This document shows positions 1 to 13,500 of a stretch of DNA of 64,000 nt, one piece after another. The DNA comes from Pseudoips prasinana (lineage: Eukaryota; Arthropoda; Insecta; Lepidoptera; Nolidae): contig OX621252.1 of NCBI GenBank assembly GCA_951640165.1, forward strand, positions 27,115,934 through 27,179,933. Reading direction: 5' to 3'. The notes under the pieces are model-generated. The model ran no database searches, had not been told where the DNA came from, and saw only the letters and a program-made list of their open reading frames with translations. Both the position numbers and the translations under genes were made by a program. Every line of letters begins with the position of its first letter. Position 1 is the first letter of the stretch.

Positions 1-849
1 CAAAATATTGCTACCAAAACGAAGTTGTGGAAGTTGAGACCAAGACACTTTAGCTATCATCCTCGAACTGCCAACAACAATGACCTGGGTCTTCTGAGGG
101 TTAATAAGTAATCCGTGCGCACGACTCCATTCACTGATAGTAACCAGATCAGTATTGATATTGCTAACAGCTTCTGCCAGCCTATTTAAAGGAGCCTGGT
201 TGTAAATCTGAAGATCGTCTGCATAAAGGTGGTAGGAAGAAAGAAGGCTTTTTGAAATGGAATTTATAAAAATTGCGAATAGTAATGGAGATAAAACGCC
301 ACCCTGAGGCACGCCTGCAATAGTATTGCACCAAGAAGAACATAAATTCTCGATACGAACACACTGCCGGCGGCCAGACAGGTAACTACGAAACCAGTCA
401 ATAACTGTTGGAGATACGTTAAGAGAGCGTAATATCCCCAGTAACACATCAAAATCCACAGTATTAAACGCATTACTAAAATCGAGCAGTGCAAGCGCTG
501 TTAAATGACCACGTTCTAACCCGGCTCTAATGTCATCCGTAATATGAACCAAGGCAGAGGTTGTACTATGGCCAGGACGAAAACCAGACTGGAAGGGATT
601 AAGGAGATTATTTTTCGTGAGAAAGCTACTTAGTTGGTTGTGGACAAGGCGTTCAAGGACTTTGGAAAGGAAAGGCAGGATAGAAATTGGGCGATAGTCA
701 GAAAAGGATGCTGGGTTGGCCTTCTTTGGAAGGGGAGTAATTTGTGCATCTTTCCATATTACTGGAAAGACGCCGCAGCTTAAAGATGAATTTAGGATGT
801 GGGTAATGGCAGGAAGAATTTCGTCAAGGATAGGAAGGATACTGATAAA
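1..849 (-). mobile_element. Non-LTR retrotransposon reverse transcriptase fragment, 5'-truncated
   Basis: One uninterrupted minus-strand reading frame of about 283 codons runs from about 849 off the left edge of the window. Reading in the coding direction, it contains the block DYRPISILPFLSK, the motif-A-type LLDFSNAFNTVD, the GVPQGGVLSPLLFAIFIN block, and the catalytic LYADDLQIY near 200-220. This order is typical of jockey/CR1-type LINE reverse transcriptases. No start codon or endonuclease domain precedes it. The upstream (right) edge falls into a TTTATT-rich stretch near 850-880, as expected for a 5'-truncated insertion. The 3' part lies outside the window. It is antisense to the ERR gene. 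The clade assignment is inferred; the RT identity is firm. Confidence 0.88.
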
Positions 850-992
850 TATATTTCTTTTTATTTATTATTTATTTAAAGAAGACAAGTTATTGAGTTG
901 TTTATTGAGTGAGACACAGTGTTAAATCACTACAATCGTAAAATATTGTCACTTAATTCTAAATGCATATTCATAAATTACATCCAGACATA

Positions 993-1145
993 GAACAAAT
1001 AACCAGGACCGACAGTTTAATGTGCCCACCGAATCAAGAAGACGCTCAGAAATTACACCACTATGGCGGTCACGCATCTGTAGAATGACCGCGTGCCTAG
1101 GTGCTTTACCTCAATGATCTCTTAAGAACCGATGAAAGCAATTGA
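993..1145 (-). repeat. 5S-rRNA-derived SINE copy (degenerate)
   Basis: Read on the minus strand, this stretch has a head resembling the internal part of 5S rRNA (GGTAAAGCACCTAGGCACGC, then AGATGCGTGACCGCC). It is followed by a body with TTTCTGAGCGTCT and CTGTCGGTCC. The same body recurs at about 12545-12790 (minus), 27388-27530 (plus) and 57168-57405 (plus). The 57 kb copy has the clearest 5S head. SINE3 (5S-headed) is the likely class, by inference. Confidence 0.5.
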
Positions 1146-1283
1146 CTTCGCCTTAATAAAGTATAGCCCACTATAATTAACACCATAGTATAGTTTCCTT
1201 CTGTTTTCTAATTTACCTAACCGTCTTATATAGTTTAATTACTTCGCCAACTTGAAACCCATTAAAAATTTTCTCCATTATAG

Positions 1284-1544
1284 TTGTCTGAATTTTCCAA
1301 CCAGTTGGAACTTGAGCCGAAGGAGGAAGTGAAGTTCTGCGTGTCTCCCGGTGAGACCATAGTTGGAAACGCCAGTCCCGAACAGCAACACTGTTCGTCC
1401 ACTACAGCCGCGGCAGCTAGCGGCGCGAGGGATGACGATGCTCCCCGGAGGCTGTGCCTGGTCTGTGGGGACACCGCTTCAGGTTTCCACTACGGTGTTG
1501 CAAGCTGCGAGGCCTGTAAAGCGTTCTTTAAGAGGACAATACAG
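1284..1544 (+). CDS. ERR: ERR coding exon: A/B region and first zinc finger
   Basis: 87 codons in phase 0. The acceptor is TCTCCATTATAG ending at 1283 and the donor is CAG/GTCAGT at 1544/1545. The exon encodes an acidic linker with LELEPKEEV and a Ser/Thr/Ala-rich patch. The first C4 zinc finger follows ([15 protein letters not shown], then the P-box [13 protein letters not shown]). The P-box sets half-site recognition, and EACKA is the ERR/ER-type box. The frame opens with a non-ATG codon right after the acceptor, so this is an internal exon. Confidence 0.93.
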
Positions 1545-4500
1545 GTCAGTAGGAAGGTGAATGGATTTGATTGTTATTCTAGTTCATAAATTAAACATGC
1601 TTACAAAACATATTTGAATATCGCTTAGAGTAAGACATATTTCTCTCAGGTAATATAACCGGAGTAATTGGAATAGAGTTCTCTATTTTCTGTACAGAGC
1701 CAAGAACTATAAATAATTATCTTTCCTCAACCGATCTCCTACGGACGGACCCATCTATAATAGATATAATGATAGTTTAGTTGCAGATTGAATAGTACAC
1801 AGATTAAACCAGACTTGTTATGAGACACTTTTGTTGTTCACTATTTATATCTGAGAGCTCTGCACGCGAGCGGTGACAACACTTCGAAGCCGCGCGAAAG
1901 TGTACGCACTTGTCGCTTTAGGTACGGCCGAGTGAAGGAGGCCAGTGGCTCTACCGGCTAAGTCGCCGAACATCGATTTCTTAAATGGCGTTCAATTGAA
2001 TAAAGGTTAAAAATTACTTAATCAATCGTTAAATCGGCTTCCATGAGCACATGTGACGTCATAAATGGTCCGGAATCGATTGTCAACGTTGAAGCCGATT
2101 TAACGATTGATTAAGTCATTTTAACCTTTATTTAATTGAACGCGATTGATGAGCCCCTGGTTTAGTCTCTCTATACCTACTAGAGAACTCAACCCTACTT
2201 TGAAGACACTCAAGTTCAAAGGGTGAAATGAACTTAATGATGAGTTTTGTAATGATCAAAAACGAAATGTAATTTTATATGTTTTTGGTATATTTGATAA
2301 AAAGAAATTCTACTCGACCGAAGCGATGTTGAGATATGTTTAGAAGTAAGTGGGTTAGTGAGTGGATACAGGCTTTGATTTAGTTGTGTTTGATTTGATT
2401 TATTGACACAAATTATTTGGAATAAATGTTTGTTGAAATGCGACTCGTATATTAATTATTTACAGAGTCCTTTGTAAATATTTGTGTAATTTGAGTATTA
2501 TTGACTAGACGTGTGACATGAGACTTCACATGTAGCGCAGTCGTTAACACAATCGCTTTTACTACCTCAGCGCCTTTTTATTTCAAGTTCGAACCCCGCG
2601 CTGTTTAACTTATTTGTGTGACTCGTAAATGGTAGTTTTGAGTCTGGGTGTTCTATGTGTCAGTTAAATGCATGTTTGTAAAAGACCTCGCTATTGAGAG
2701 ATTTATTTCCGTACCCTGGTGCTATTTACTAAAAATAAATAAAATATATTTCTATGAAATATTCCGTGTGACATGTTTAGCGTTGAAGTTCAATTAGACT
2801 TGCTCACAATGTAATCATATTTTTATTTGTGTTTATAATTTCAATAAAATTTTCTTCTGCATGTTGATTGCACGCTTTAAATATTTATTTGTTTAACTTG
2901 AACTTGGCTTGACACGCTGCCGCGTGTTCATTACAGTTTACCCATTGCGACAGCGTAGACATAACATTTATATATTTTTCTTAACTAAGACACATTATCT
3001 TATCTAGACAACAATAAATTTGTAGCCAATTTGAACTCATTCAGTGAACAAGAGAACAAATCGATACTATCAGCGACTGCTTGAGCATATGAATATGATT
3101 TTGGCAGTTACTTTTTTTTATTCACTAGCTTTTACTTTGCTTGCGTTTTTACTAGGGAAACGTAACTTTTTTTGCAAGAAATATATCCTCTGTCTTTTTC
3201 TGTGCCCCTGACAATGTATTTACAAAGTTTCACGATGATTTGTTAAGTAGTTAAGGCGTAAAACGGAAGAAACTCTAACACATGATATAATAATTAGGTT
3301 TAGTAATTTTTATCCTTCATATATTTGGACTCTGATCACGATCACGATAACCGGTGATTTAAGCGGTACTTTAGGACTTTTAGTGTTCAGCTCGCCGATT
3401 GTAAGCAATACGAATTAAACTAATTTTCGTTCTTATGAAAAGGTCAGGGCATCATAAGTTATGTCCATGTCGTTTTTGCGCGAAATACTGAGGGCAATAT
3501 GTGAGACGTTTAATCTCTAGACCAATTGTGTAATATAATACTACAACTACTCCCTGTATTTCGCGCCAAAACCATACCATATTGGGTAGTTTACTACTAC
3601 TAAGGTATTCTATTACATAATTGGTCTAGAGGTTAAACGTCTCACATATTGCCCCAGTATTTCGCGCCAAAACGGCATAGATATAAGTTAAGATGCCCTA
3701 CCCTTTTCATAAAAGAACCGGGCATCCATAGAACTGTAAACATTTCTATGGATGCCCGGTTATTTTCAAACGAGCTGTAATATAGGGATTTTAATTGCAT
3801 TTAAATTACTTTAGTGGTATAAAAGTCACTAGCAATGGGTTGCGCAATCTATTCCAATACCTCCATACCAAGTGAAGTGTATTTTTTATTCAACAACCAT
3901 TGATCCCACATTGTAATAACTATTATTTACAAAATATTTATCGTCACAGAATCGTTTTTTCATAGTCTCAAAAATTAAGAAATTCGTCTTGTTTGAGAAT
4001 GTTATTTCCATGTTATATTTTTCTAAGCCGACCACCAATGGGCTGTCCCATAGGTGGATTTTCCGCTGAATTTAGTTTTAATATTGTATTTAATTTATTA
4101 ATATTGAGGTGCTTTTTTAACTTTCCGACTGATTGAAAACTCTCATCTATTAGCAATTTTTATACGTACTATTAAAAGAACAATTTTTGAGCAACAGTGT
4201 GATTTGTTGAAAAAAATAGGTGGGGGTCCCGATGGCATTAAGAAAATATAATTTCACGTGAAGGATAAAAAATTCAATTAAGTTTTTGTATACTCAGGGC
4301 AACATAGAGTACACTTGCCCCGCATCCAACGAGTGCGAGATCAACAAGCGGCGCCGCAAGGCGTGCCAGGCGTGTCGCTTCCGCAAGTGTCTGCGCACGG
4401 GCATGCTGCGCGAGGGCGTGCGCCTGGACCGCGTGCGCGGCGGGCGCCAGAAGTACCGCCGGGCGCCCGACGCGCCCGCTTTGACGCAGCCGCGCCCGCA

Positions 4501-7500
4501 GCTTGACGATATCAAGGTACCTCATTGGTTCATACAGTACTCATGTGCCGCTTGCGCCTGGATCGCGTGCGCGGTGGGCGCCAGAAGTATTACCGGGCGC
4601 CCGACGTGTCTGCGTGTGGACAGGCGCCTACAAGATGACCCCTAATCTTGTGACAGTCACTGGAAACCGCTGGGTGCGGACGACTGTGGAGATCTTTGAG
4701 GAAGGCCTTTGTTCAGCTGTGGACGTCTTTCGGCCGATATGGTGATGATGATGATATGAAAAGCCAACAATTTAAATAATCACATATGGATATTAGTCAA
4801 CAGTAATTGCCTTAAACAGTGTTCCAACGTATTTATTTCGTCTGCATTTTTTATTATTGTAATCGACGCCCACATTAGGGAAATTAATCCCTATGTACTT
4901 TCTAAACATATAATTGACCGACACAAAGTACTTCCAGACTCAGGACAACTATTTATGGGTCACGCAAATACTCAGTTACTATTCCAACTCAAGTTTTTGT
5001 TACACATTTTAAAATCCTATTTGACTGCTAGATACAGTACTTGGGACAATTATCAACAGATCCTTATCAGAGAAATCGTGCTCTAAATAAATTAATCAAA
5101 TTAAAATATATTTCGTCTAATATTGTTCTTATTTCCTGATGTTAAATTAACTGTTAATCGGATATATAATTTATTCATCTCATATTTAGTTTATGCAGTT
5201 GTTAGTTATAAAGGCTTGGCATATTTTTTTATACAGCGTGTAATTAAATTAAAGCAACACTTATTTATCAAGACGAAAGATGTTAGCTGCTAAACAAAGG
5301 CCTCCTAAAAGATTTTTACAATTACCAGTCATACCATACTCTCATCCAGCGGCTTCCAGTGACCCACTTAAATATAACATGTTCCGAATCGTTATCATAA
5401 CTGTCTACTTCTTCTTCACTCACTTTAAGTACTACTCTTCACTTCAACTTCCGTTTCAAGAACTGAAATTAAAACACTATCCCATTCCCAGGTGCTGGAA
5501 GCTTTAAATTCCTACGAGCCAGAAATGTTTACGTGCTCAGCGCCCCCTGCCGGAGTGACAGAACCTGCTGCCAAGACTCTGGCACTTCTCGCTGACTTAT
5601 ACGACAGAGAGCTGGTCGGCGTCATCGGCTGGGCCAAACAGATACCTGGGTTCACTGAATTGCAGTTAAATGATCAGGTAAGAACATAAATTTACTTTAA
5701 ATTTGGACCGCGGTCTCCCTACCCCATTTCTTGGTAAGAAGATCATGTTTTTGAATTCAATGTATATATCGTATAAAGTTATGAATAATGTTGGTATATT
5801 ATAATATTTACTTATCATTCTAATCCAAATCAAATTAAATAAATTAGATCAGTAGTATTCACTAGATGCTGATGATTCTGTGTTTTCACCACTGTGTCAC
5901 ATCACTTAACTTATTTAAATGTCATAACTCATAATATGTCTCTCTAATATAGCACATATGAAAAGAACAGAGAAGAAGAAGTCCACCTTATTGCATAAGG
6001 AATATAAACAGTACAAGTATAGAACAATTTTATGCAACTGGCGGCCTTATCACTAAAAGTGATACTTCCAGGCAACTGATTCGCCTTGGATGGACCAGAA
6101 TCTATACATATAATAAAATTGTAGGAAAGTCAAAACTGTACATTGAATATTTTTTTTAAAGTATACTTGGGGCGTGATCTGCAATCGATATGGAAGCCAA
6201 AAATATAGTTTTCAGAATTTTTGTCTGTGTGTCTGTATGTATGTCCGGGCTAAACTCAAAAAGTACTGCATGGATTTACTTCAAATTTTGCATGAATATT
6301 ACTAAGAGGTCGGGTCAACATATGGGCTACATATTATCACGCTATCACCTACGAGGGAGGAGCTATGGTAATTTATAAAATTTAATGCGGGTAAAACCGC
6401 GGGGCACAGCTAGTTTATTATAAATGGATAATGGTAGCAAAAGATGTACCATTTTTTTTTGAAAAAATGAAAGTTAGCTTGTATATTTAATTACGTATTT
6501 AATAAATTGTAATATTACATTGGAGCTAGTGGAACAATACACAGTTACAGCCAGTAGTTGCTTTCATCGGTCCGTAAGCGAACGCTCCTAGGCGCGCGGC
6601 CAGTCTCAGGCTGAGATCTATAGAGCGTACTTAGACTTTGCTCAGACTTTACTTAGACAAAAGTTAATGCATGTAACGAAATTACAATTGGTGTAGTGAC
6701 TTTGTCTGTCTTAGCTTATGCTAAGCATAATCTTAACTTCAAAAAGTCTATAAATACCAAATCAAAGTATAAGCTTAGCATACATTTAGCAAAGTTTTAC
6801 GTAAGTAAAGTTTGAGCACAGTCTAAGTACGCTCTATAGATCTCAGCCTCAGAGATAGGTGCCAAAGTTAGTAGTAAGTTAAGCTTTTTCGCTGACGACT
6901 GTCGATAAGCCATGTCAGAGGCCAACAGGGTAGTACTAAACCAATGATTTGGTAATTTTTAACCCTCATCTATTTCAACGCCGATCACGATCACGATGTC
7001 TGGCAAATTAAACGGTAGTCCCCCTGGACTGAGAACATCTCCGATTTGGTCCAAGAATGTTCTACCAGGTCTTCCTCTACCAATTGTGCATCCAGCTACG
7101 CCAATCTGTCAAATTTCTTTTATAAATTTTCAACTTTATCACAAAAGCGTAAGGTTCACTTTAAATTGGGGAAATTTGACAGATTGAGGTAGCTTGATGT
7201 GCTGGCGTCTGTACCATTCACAAAGTTCAGATATAGGTACTTTTTTTGTCAATCTTCTCTAATATATCCTTCTTAATACCCAAACGATAATGTTAAAACT
7301 TATTAAGCGTTGTCTATAGTAATAATAACTGTTAATATGTGTACTTATTATAACACCAAGGTAGTTAAGTCTACTGATTTAATAACTTAAACGCTTCAAG
7401 GAACCGAACCCAACATTTTGACATGTTAAACTATTCAAATGTCAAAATAAAATTATAATCCTTACTTATATATTTCGAACGAAATCGAAAATATGGCCGT

Positions 7501-10500
7501 GAGAGATCCCGTTCTGTTAACGTGACGTGACCTTAGGCGTTATACAAAAAACTGAATAGATTGTTATTACAGTTTGGGTGATATAAAAAAATTACAGCTT
7601 GTTTTACTGTTGGAATGTTATTTAACTTGTAACAAAACTATACTCTTCTTCAAAGCAATTAAACTAATTTAGTAAAAGCGAAAGTTTAGTATGTTTGTTA
7701 CTCGTTCACGATTAAACGTCAAAAGTAAAGAACTTGCAGTAAAAAGTGTGGTGGCGGCGGTGAATATCAAAATATCATCACCCCATCTCATCCCGTGGGG
7801 GGCGTAGAAGTCGACCCGAGGGAATATCTACCAGAGGACGGGCAGCAGCTTCCTTCTGTGTACTATGACAATCTTACTGCGATCGCCAAGCGTCTACCAA
7901 GCGTGGAGATTATAGCATATCCCCCTAAGATGATTCTTGGCGGAGGCTTTGGTCCAGCGTAGGATTTTTACTGCTGATTGGAATGAAAATAGCCTGTTTG
8001 CCACTGTGGCCATGGCGGCCAGTCTCAATGAAGACAAGCCATCTACGCCAGACATATTATAGAGTACAAGTGTGTGCGCTTTTTATTCCAGATACATTGT
8101 TTATAATGACCTCGCCCGCACTAGCAACTCGCGCAGTCAAAGCTCATACAACTTTCGTATGAAGATATAAATCTATATGCAAAAGTTATATTAGATGTTT
8201 TCTAAGTGTTAGCTCTATTTTTGTTACATTATAATGATAATAATATCCTGGGACATTATTCACACACGGCTATGTGATCCCAAACTAAGTTGAGCTTGTA
8301 CTATGGAAACCAGATAACTGATATACTACTATTCTTTTGAAATACATATTTGTATAGATAATTACCAACAGACTCGGGACGAAGAGACATGTTCATGCAT
8401 ACAATACTGTCCTGGTGGGTATCGAACCCACGACCTGCGGCGTGAAAGGCACTTGTATCTACATCGTCAATACACTGACATGTATTAGTAATAGAGAAGT
8501 CTTTTCACACTTAATTGGTAACTAGAAATACATAATTAACAAACAAAACATTTCAGTTAGGTATAATATTTCTAATTAGCGTTCTTATCGCAAATAAGTT
8601 GTTTTGCAACAGTTCTTCCTGCTTGATTCATAATTAAATTTTGCGTACATAATAATGTTGTTAATATAAATATCTTACGACAACTAATCCACTGATCCCT
8701 AACTCGGCAGGGCCTCTACTATGGCAACCGGACTACCTATGAACATACTTATATATTTCTAAATACATATATATTGTCACGTTCGGTGTCTAACCGCAGT
8801 TATTTGTGGCTTTTGTAACATTTCATAAGAATTAATAATATAATATATCTGGGGACAATGTCACACAGATCATCCTAGCCCCAAACTAAGCAAAGCTTGT
8901 ACTATGGGTACCAGGCGACGATATACATACTTATATAGATAGATAAATACTTAAATACATAGAAAACATCCATGACTCAGAAACAAATATTCGTGCTCAT
9001 CACACAAATATTTGCACTTACCGGGATTCGAACCCAGGACCACCAGCTTCGTAGGCAGGAGCACTACCAACTAGGCGGTGGTGAAGAAAAAGGATAGCTG
9101 ATGAAAGGGCCGTACAAAATTCTCAATGCAAAATTGCATTTAGTAAGGTTCTAGAATGAAAAAAAAAAGAGATGGTGTGAAATTCCTGATAAAAAAGAGA
9201 TAATTGAAGACAAGGACAGAAGTATTAAAATATTGGGGAAGGTTCTAGAACATAGAGTATGATTTTCGGAATGTTTTAAATTTGGAACAATTTTGGAAGC
9301 ATATAAGGAGTATATCGGGACAGAATGGTGAGTTTAATTCAAGTTAATCAAGAGTAAGATGTACTCGTAAAAGTGGAAAAGTAAAAAAAAAAGTGCAAAT
9401 GATCAGTGGAAAGAAACATTTTTAAATATTATATTTATTGTGCCCTAACGGGGTTCACAATTGGTTCTGAATACTCACTGAAAGACCATTTTAAAAAACA
9501 CCCATGAAAGTAATAAATTAATTAATGAATAAATAGTGCCAAAGTTTCCGTACACATTGAGAAGTGTACTTCTGGACTTTAGCACAGTGCTTGTCGCCGG
9601 TACTCTAAGTTTGTTCCGTGATCTTAGGCTCAGATCTATAGAGCGTAGTTAGACTTTGCTCAAACTTTACTTACGTAAAACTTTGCTAAGTGTATGCTAA
9701 GCTTATACTTTGATTTGGTATTTATAGACTTTTTGAAGTTAAGATTATGCTTAGCATAAGCTAAGACAGACAAAGTCAAAACACCAATTGTAATTTCGTT
9801 ACATGCATTAACTTCTGTCTAACTAAAGTCTGAGCAGTCTAAGTACGCTCTATAGATCTCAGCCTTAGTGTTGTACCAGCTGTAACTGTTCTCTTCTCTT
9901 TTCACCAATTTATATATAACATTAAAAATATAATCTAACGGTTACTATGCAACTGTTATTTAGAACCACAAATAGGTTCACAAAAAGATAATAACCTAGT
10001 CTTGAAGACCTTGATAAAAGCAATTATTAATTCATATTCAGCTTATATTCTGCCGCCAATTCCTGGATGTATCGATGTGTGCGCGAATGTAACTGTGTAT
10101 ACACGTTGCTCATAAATATTGCATTTTGTGTGTGTGTGTGTGTGGGCTCCATGTGTGCGCGTTTCAAGGTTTCTCTCAAAATGTGGGTCCGATTGAACGC
10201 ATTAGTTTTATTTTGGGCAGCTCCTTTGTTTACAAATCTGTTAGATGGATACTTAAGTTTAGTTTATGAATTACAAGGACGTCTCGTTGATTTTTAATAC
10301 TTACATACTTACTTACTTATCGTATGGACAGTGCTTAGGTAAGTAAGTCTTGTTGAACTTCTGTAGATTCTAAATTATCTCAATGTGTTTGTCCCCAGAT
10401 GCGTCTTCTGCAAAGCACATGGGCTGAGATGTTGAGCCTAATGCTAGCGTACCGATCCATGTCGGGGGGGAACCCGTTGCGGCTGCGGTTTGCTACAGAC

Positions 10501-13500
10501 CTATCCCTGGACGAGCAGCAGGCCAGGGAGATTGGCGCACAAGATTTATTTGCACAGGTATGCCTTACACTTAATCTATACTAATATTATAAAGAGGTAA
10601 CGTTTGTGAGTTTGTGACGTTGTAAGGGGTAATCTCTGGATCTACTGAACCGATTTTCAAAATTATTTCACCAATAGAAGTTAAGTTTTTTTATATACTG
10701 TAGACACGGGTCTCATCGCGATAAATATTTAGGTAAATCATTACCTTGTTTACCCGACGTTTCGGCATGGATTGCACCAGCCGTGGTCACGGGTCGACTG
10801 GTGTGGCTCGGCAGCGTCGTCTCCGTGAAGCTCGGGTATCGGTATCTACCCTCGCATGGTCTTGATATTTTTTTATTTTCCTTTACGAAACTGTCGGTAC
10901 ACACGACACTAATGACATCAGCCCCCGGGCGCACTACGTTGGTTACGCGACGATGGCACTTCGTTATTACAGGATTCCAAGATGGTGAGAGGCGGTATCC
11001 GTCTTCCCGGTTGAAATTGATATGTTTCTTTATTTCAACCGCTTCACGTACTATTCTGGAGTAATAGTGACGATCGGTGGAGAGGACCTGTGGCTTGTGT
11101 AAATTTGTAATCCAGTGTTGGGATCCTGTGTCGACTACGTGTGTAACTACTTTTTATACCAAGGACAATATTACCTCCAGATTGACGGAGTGGCTATGGG
11201 CAGCCCTGTGGCGCCGGTAATGGCCAATATCTGGATGGAACATTTTGAAAATATTATTGCACAACATTTGGTCCACGTGAAGGTATGGAAACGATACGTC
11301 GACGATATCTTCTGTATCATGAAAGGTAGCACATCGGAAGTAGAACAATTGACCACTATCTTGAACTCCGCGCACCCTAACATCAGGTTCACTTATGAAA
11401 TGGAGGTAGAGAGATCGTTGCCTTTCCTCGATGTGAAATTGAGGGTGAGAGAAAATGGTTCCCTTACACACACGGTATACAGAAAGCCCACACACACAGA
11501 CAGATATCTACACGCCCACTCTCATCACCATCCGCGACACCTGTTATCCGTAGTTGCCTCGTTAACAAACAGAGCGTATGACATATGCGACCCTGAATGT
11601 TTAGAAAGTGAGCTCACACACGTTCAGGAGGTACTTAGGCAAAACGGCTACAGGGGGGGCATTAAACGGACGAAGAGGAGGGAGAAGCAGCCGGAAGTAA
11701 GCAGAGCACCAGCGTTTTTACCTTACGTGAAAGGAGTAACGGATAAAGTTGGATCAGTACTAAAGAAATACTCCATCAAGACTGTATATAGTCCGATCTC
11801 CAAAGTCTCCAACCAGCTGCGTACACCGAAGGATGTTATTCCTCTTCAAACACCGGGCGTCTACAGGTTTGAGTGCAACTGCGGTATGTTTTATATCGGC
11901 CAAACTAAAAGATCCATTGCTGAAAGGGCTAAAGAACATATCGCAGCTGTCAGGAACCGACAGGTTAATAAATCAGCAATAGCTGAGCACGTAGTCGACA
12001 CAGGATCCCAACACTGGATTACAAATTTACACAAGCCACAGGTCCTCTCCACCGATCGTCACTATTACTCCAGAATAGTACGTGAAGCGGTTGAAATAAA
12101 GAAACATATCAATTTCAACCGGGAAGACGGATACCGCCTCTCACCATCTTGGAATCCTGTAATAACGAAGTGCCATCGTCGCGTAACCAACGTAGTGCGC
12201 CCGGGGGCTGATGTCATTAGTGTCGTGTGTACCGACAGTTTCGTAAAGGAAAATAAAAAAATATCAAGACCATGCGAGGGTAGATACCGATACCCGAGCT
12301 TCACGGAGACGACGCTGCCGAGCCACACCAGTCGACCCGTGACCACGGCTGGTGCAATCCATGCCGAAACGTCGGGTAAACAAGGTAATGATTTACCTAA
12401 ATATTTATCGCGATGAGACCCGTGTCTACAGTATATAAAAAATGTGTACAAATCGCGAAAGAAGTTAAGTTATTGTGGAGTGTCCTAGGCTATAAAAATT
12501 TTCATAATTAAAACGCATCTTTACTTAATCTTGAATCACTATGGGCAGAATACTGTCAGAATTGTTCAAGTCGCCCAGTAACCCTCAGACGTGGCTTAAC
12601 GACTGTTGTCTAATGACTACAACCGGGACCGACAGCTTAACGTGCCCTCAGAAGTACGGAAACGCTCAGAAATTAAACCACTGGCGTATGTCTGCAAAAG
12701 TGGTTTAATTTCTCAGCGTCAATGGACTGACCGCGAGCTTAGATGCTTAACGTAGCGGATCATTTACGAACCGGTGAGATCATCTAGCTATGAGCGCCTG
12801 CAGTGGGACACTATTATTCCCCTCCACCTTCCCATGGTCACTTGAACCGTCTTGGTTATATGGACCGAATCACGGGAGTTGTTCACGAATCACGAGACTC
12901 CCTACAATGTTGTAGTGTTCCCCTGTGCGCAGGTGGCGGGCGTGGCGCGGCGGCTGGAGCGCGCGGCGGCGCTGCGCGAGGAGTGCTACCTGCTGAAGGC
13001 GCTGGCGCTGGCCAACTCGGAGGCGCGCATCGACGAGCACGCCGCGCTGCGCCGCTTCCGCGACGCCATCCTGGCCGCGCTCAACGACGCCGTGGCGGCG
13101 CTCAGGTACCGCGCCATAGAACTTACGATCTACTGCATTCACTTATATGTATAACTAGACACGCTGTTTCGAATAAAATCTCTGTCCCAGTCGGCCGGCC
13201 GGCCTAAATTGCTTACCGAGTTGCAGCGCGGGCGCTGCAACTCGGTGAGCAAATTCTCAATATAAGATTGCGCGTCTAGTAGAATACATATAGGTCAATG
13301 ATCTGCTGATACATTTTGTATGAACAGCAACAAATAAAGTGCGGATTACACAAACTTGCTCTCTTTAATTTGGTTCGCTGTTACTTCAACGTCTGAATTA
13401 AGGAAATGAATCCCTGAGTCGCGGAGTACTGTACAAAGATATATTAATAATTTTAACAGCTGCGCCACACGTGTAGTCGATGCCAATCTATGTGGTTTGA

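Larger units (their letters stand above)
2161..4297 (+). other. Rest of ERR intron 1, no further gene
   Basis: Apart from the SINE, MITE and hairpin listed separately, this AT-rich intron sequence has no coding signal. At about 3300-3410 a dispersed repeat with GATCACGATCACGAT recurs at about 6940-7010 with a similar flank. The acceptor TACTCAG/GGC ends the intron at 4297. Confidence 0.5.

Noticed and set aside
182..494. Two overlapping minus-strand frames starting with M
   Set aside because: They are out of frame with the real reverse-transcriptase frame, which carries LYADDLQIY over the same bases.
6190..6378. 62-codon plus-strand frame
   Set aside because: It lies wholly inside a non-coding Helitron-type element and has no protein motif.
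8860..9080. tRNA-like A and B boxes considered as a tRNA gene
   Set aside because: No complete cloverleaf or acceptor pairing, and the sequence continues into a shared SINE body found elsewhere in the window.
10783..11064. 93-codon plus frame that also appears on the minus strand at 12065-12451
   Set aside because: It is the antisense of the Penelope carboxy region, seen twice because of the inverted terminal copy.
12870..13142. Arg-rich minus-strand frame over an ERR exon
   Set aside because: It is a GC-rich shadow of the receptor exon without homology of its own.
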